Shown here: positions 5,620 to 7,031 of the stretch, piece after piece
Numbering within the stretch: the first letter of the stretch is position 1
Layout: every line of letters begins with the position of its first letter
Source of the DNA: JANOAR01 sp031411235
GTDB taxonomy: Bacteria; Verrucomicrobiota; Verrucomicrobiia; Verrucomicrobiales; Verrucomicrobiaceae
Assembly (NCBI GenBank): GCA_031411235.1
Contig: JANOAR010000017.1
Location: forward strand, 1-7,031
Direction of reading: 5' to 3'
DNA: 7,031 nucleotides
The notes under the pieces: generated by a model
The model's database searches: none
Told to the model about the DNA's origin: nothing
The model's input: the letters and a program-made list of their open reading frames with translations, nothing else
Made by a program: the position numbers and the translations under genes

Positions 5620-6355
5620 CGCCCCCATGAGACCCGTATCCAAAGGAACGAGCCCAGTCGCGGGAAACTTCGCGGACTATGAGGATGCGAAACCCTATCT
5701 GCTGTCGCGGCTTGGGCATTTCTGCTCCTACTGCGAGCGGCGGATTACCACGAATCTCGCGGTGGAGCATATCCAGCCGAAAGGACTCCCAAAATATGCC
5801 TCCTTGGGGAAGACGTGGCACAACTTCCTCCTGGCCTGTGTGAACTGCAACAGCACGAAAGGAGACAAGGATGTGCTGCTGGCTCAACACTACCTCCCTG
5901 ACCGTGACAACACTTTCGCTGCTTTCGACTACCTGCCCGATGGCACCGTCCAAGCAAAACCCAACGACCAGAATGGCAAGGACACGCTGGCTCTCACCGG
6001 GCTGGACAAAGCTATCCGGCAGACTTTTGACGACAATGGCAAACAGGTGGCGATGGACCGCGTGGCAGATCGCATGGAAGTCTGGGGCATAGCTCTCGAA
6101 GCCAAAGCAGACCTAGATGCGGGGAATATCAATTCTAATGCGGTCGTGGTTGCCGCCATCGGGCACGGCTTCTTCAGTGTGTGGATGAAGGTTTTCGAGG
6201 GAGACGCTGCGACGCGCCAACTGCTGATCGACGGCTTCAATGGTACCCACGGTTACAGAGGTTTTGCCGGAACGGCCAAAGACTGCTTCGATGGCCACAC
6301 GCAATCCGTGACACCCCGGCCCGATAATGGTCTCGGCGGTGCTGGCAAAATCTAA
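5606..6355 (+). CDS. ptuB: HNH endonuclease of a Septu-like pair (PtuB-like, TIGR02646 type)
   Basis: A 249-residue protein with a zinc-type HNH domain in its first third: CSYC (C40, C43), LAVEHIQPK (E54, H55), TWHNFLLACVNC (W71-N73, C78, C81) and NSTKGDKD (82-89). The four cysteines should bind structural zinc, and H55 with N73 and the Asn/Lys of NSTKGDK form the active site, all present. The C-terminal two thirds carry LTGLDKAIRQTFDDNG and helical segments typical of the family. In Septu systems this is the DNA-cutting subunit held in check by the PtuA ATPase. The ATG at 5606 overlaps the ATPase gene by 14 bp. ATG 5627, 8 nt past its stop, is an equally good start and would give MRPVSKG, close to the usual family N-terminus. 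Neither has a strong Shine-Dalgarno. Confidence 0.9.
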   Translation: MAITNAPMRPVSKGTSPVAGNFADYEDAKPYLLSRLGHFCSYCERRITTNLAVEHIQPKGLPKYASLGKTWHNFLLACVNCNSTKGDKDVLLAQHYLPDRDNTFAAFDYLPDGTVQAKPNDQNGKDTLALTGLDKAIRQTFDDNGKQVAMDRVADRMEVWGIALEAKADLDAGNINSNAVVVAAIGHGFFSVWMKVFEGDAATRQLLIDGFNGTHGYRGFAGTAKDCFDGHTQSVTPRPDNGLGGAGKI

Positions 6356-6359
6356 CTTC

Positions 6360-6482
6360 ATGAGTCTGCACAAAACGCGCTATCCCGCGCTGATCTCCGC
6401 CGCCGTCACCGGCCAGATCGACGTACAAGGTCTCGCGACTGCATCGCTCCTCTCCGAAAATTCCAACACCTCTCCACCATGA
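6360..6482 (+). pseudogene. Second hsdS 3'-end fragment (40 codons) between the Septu-like genes and a PDDEXK gene
   Basis: ATG 6360, 4 nt after the HNH gene stop, opens a 40-codon frame ending TGA 6480-6482. It begins MSLHKTRYP, continues ALISAAVTGQIDV (the HsdS end, in the HsdS frame) and then runs LATASLLSENS to the stop. Only the 13-residue core is well conserved; the sequence before it is degraded relative to hsdS. The stop overlaps the next gene's ATG (ATGA, 6479-6482), so translation of the fragment could deliver ribosomes to that gene, which has no visible Shine-Dalgarno. Its length equals that of the fragment at 4085-4207, which may be coincidence. It is most likely a scar rather than a functional gene. 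Confidence 0.75.
6385..6424 (+). repeat. hsdS-tail direct repeat, copy C (40-bp core)
   Basis: Forty bases are identical to 2466-2505 and 4146-4185. Upstream, similarity to copies A and B continues only with gaps (CTGCA, AACGC). Downstream only AGGT is shared. Confidence 0.93.
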
Positions 6483-7031
6483 GCCTTTACCGTATCACTG
6501 CCGACAAATTGGAATCCGTACCCACCACCACCTTTGCGGTGGAAAACCTCTTGGAACGAAAGGATCTGCAGCGTCTGCTGCGCAAGGATATCGCACCCAT
6601 CGGCGACGATTTGATGGTGATTGCCGAGGAATACGGCGACTGGGAGGATAGCAACCGCCGCATCGATCTACTTTGCTTGAGCAAGAGCACGGGGCTGGTC
6701 GTGGTGGAGATCAAACGCACCGAGGACGGTGGCCACATGGAACTCCAGGCCATCCGGTATGCGGCGATGGTGTCCAGCATGACTTTGGAGCAGGTCATCC
6801 ATGCGTATGCACGCACGCATGGTGGAGACGTGGATGCGGCGCGCAGCGAGGTGCTGAACTTTTTGGATCTGGATTCAACGGACGAGGCGGAACTGACAGG
6901 CGAGGTGCGCATCATCCTCGTGTCAGCGGATTTTTCCACGGAGCTGACCACGACCGTGCTGTGGCTGAACAAGCGGGAGCTGGACATCACCTGCGTGCGG
7001 CTGCGCCCTTACAAGATGGGCAACGAGGTGC
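6479..7031 (+). CDS. PDDEXK nuclease-like protein (DUF91/NucS-like), 3' end outside window
   Basis: The frame from ATG 6479 stays open to the window edge, giving 184 residues of an incomplete protein. The core reads RRIDLLCLSK (60-69) followed by GLVVVEIKRTEDG (72-84): Asp63, then Glu77-x-Lys79, the D...ExK catalytic pattern of PDDEXK nucleases. QAIRYAAMVS (90-99) is the usual following helix with Gln. Glu51 in the strand before the Asp could be a further active-site residue. The spacing resembles the DUF91/NucS-type endonuclease domain that occurs in many small defence-island proteins. The N-terminal segment FAVENLLERKDLQRLLRKDI fits the same group. It starts in an ATGA overlap with the hsdS fragment and has no Shine-Dalgarno. 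It is not the HsdR subunit as far as visible, since it starts directly in a small nuclease domain without the usual HsdR N-terminus. Confidence 0.85.
   Translation, partial: MSLYRITADKLESVPTTTFAVENLLERKDLQRLLRKDIAPIGDDLMVIAEEYGDWEDSNRRIDLLCLSKSTGLVVVEIKRTEDGGHMELQAIRYAAMVSSMTLEQVIHAYARTHGGDVDAARSEVLNFLDLDSTDEAELTGEVRIILVSADFSTELTTTVLWLNKRELDITCVRLRPYKMGNEV

Noticed and set aside
2438..6424. The hsdS-tail repeats as a CRISPR-like or IS-related repeat
   Set aside because: The spacings are 1.7 and 2.2 kb and filled with genes, the repeats are coding in the HsdS frame, and there are no terminal inverted repeats, transposase or regular spacers.
6479..7031. The PDDEXK gene as the restriction subunit HsdR
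   Set aside because: HsdR is about 1000 residues with a different N-terminus and helicase motifs. None are visible, and the small-domain layout fits a DUF91/NucS-type protein better. The missing 3' end leaves slight doubt.

Overview
The window is a defence-gene cluster built on a type I restriction-modification (R-M) locus, with every gene on the + strand. The DNA is GC-rich. The start sites mix good Shine-Dalgarno sequences with starts that have none, and a toxin-antitoxin pair and a palindromic intergenic repeat sit inside the locus. This would suit a soil or freshwater bacterium of the Verrucomicrobiota type, but that placement is inference from style: there is no rRNA or other taxonomic marker here.

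Layout. (1) 1-519: the 3' end of hsdM, the modification methyltransferase. (2) 575-1097: an overlapping toxin-antitoxin pair, a PF09720-type antitoxin followed by a RelE/ParE-type toxin. (3) 1098-1279: an intergenic stretch holding two related 30-nt hairpins in inverted orientation, whose stems differ by three compensated base pairs. (4) 1280-2542: hsdS, the two-TRD specificity subunit. (5) 2566-4088: two start-stop-overlapping genes of unknown function, 126 and 381 aa; the second looks like a DUF6575 protein. (6) 4085-4207: a 40-codon fragment matching the HsdS C-terminus. (7) 4255-6355: an ATPase plus HNH nuclease pair of the Septu (PtuA/PtuB) type; the ATPase has an unusual Walker A motif. 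(8) 6360-6482: a second 40-codon HsdS-tail fragment. (9) 6479 to the window end: a PDDEXK nuclease-like gene, cut by the edge.

The main observation is that the last codons of hsdS occur three times as direct repeats: once in the live gene and once after each cargo module. A 40-bp core is identical in all three, and 71 bp match with one mismatch between the first two. Copies two and three lie in small open frames that overlap or nearly touch the neighbouring genes. The simplest reading is that the 3' end of hsdS was a repeated entry point for defence cassettes, each leaving an hsdS-tail scar. No integrase or transposase is visible, so the mechanism is open.

Working together: HsdM and HsdS would form the modification complex with an HsdR that lies outside the window. 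The toxin-antitoxin pair may stabilise the locus. The cargo genes (unknown pair, Septu-like pair, PDDEXK protein) are plausible extra anti-phage modules read in the same direction. No CRISPR array, tRNA, rRNA or insertion sequence was seen.
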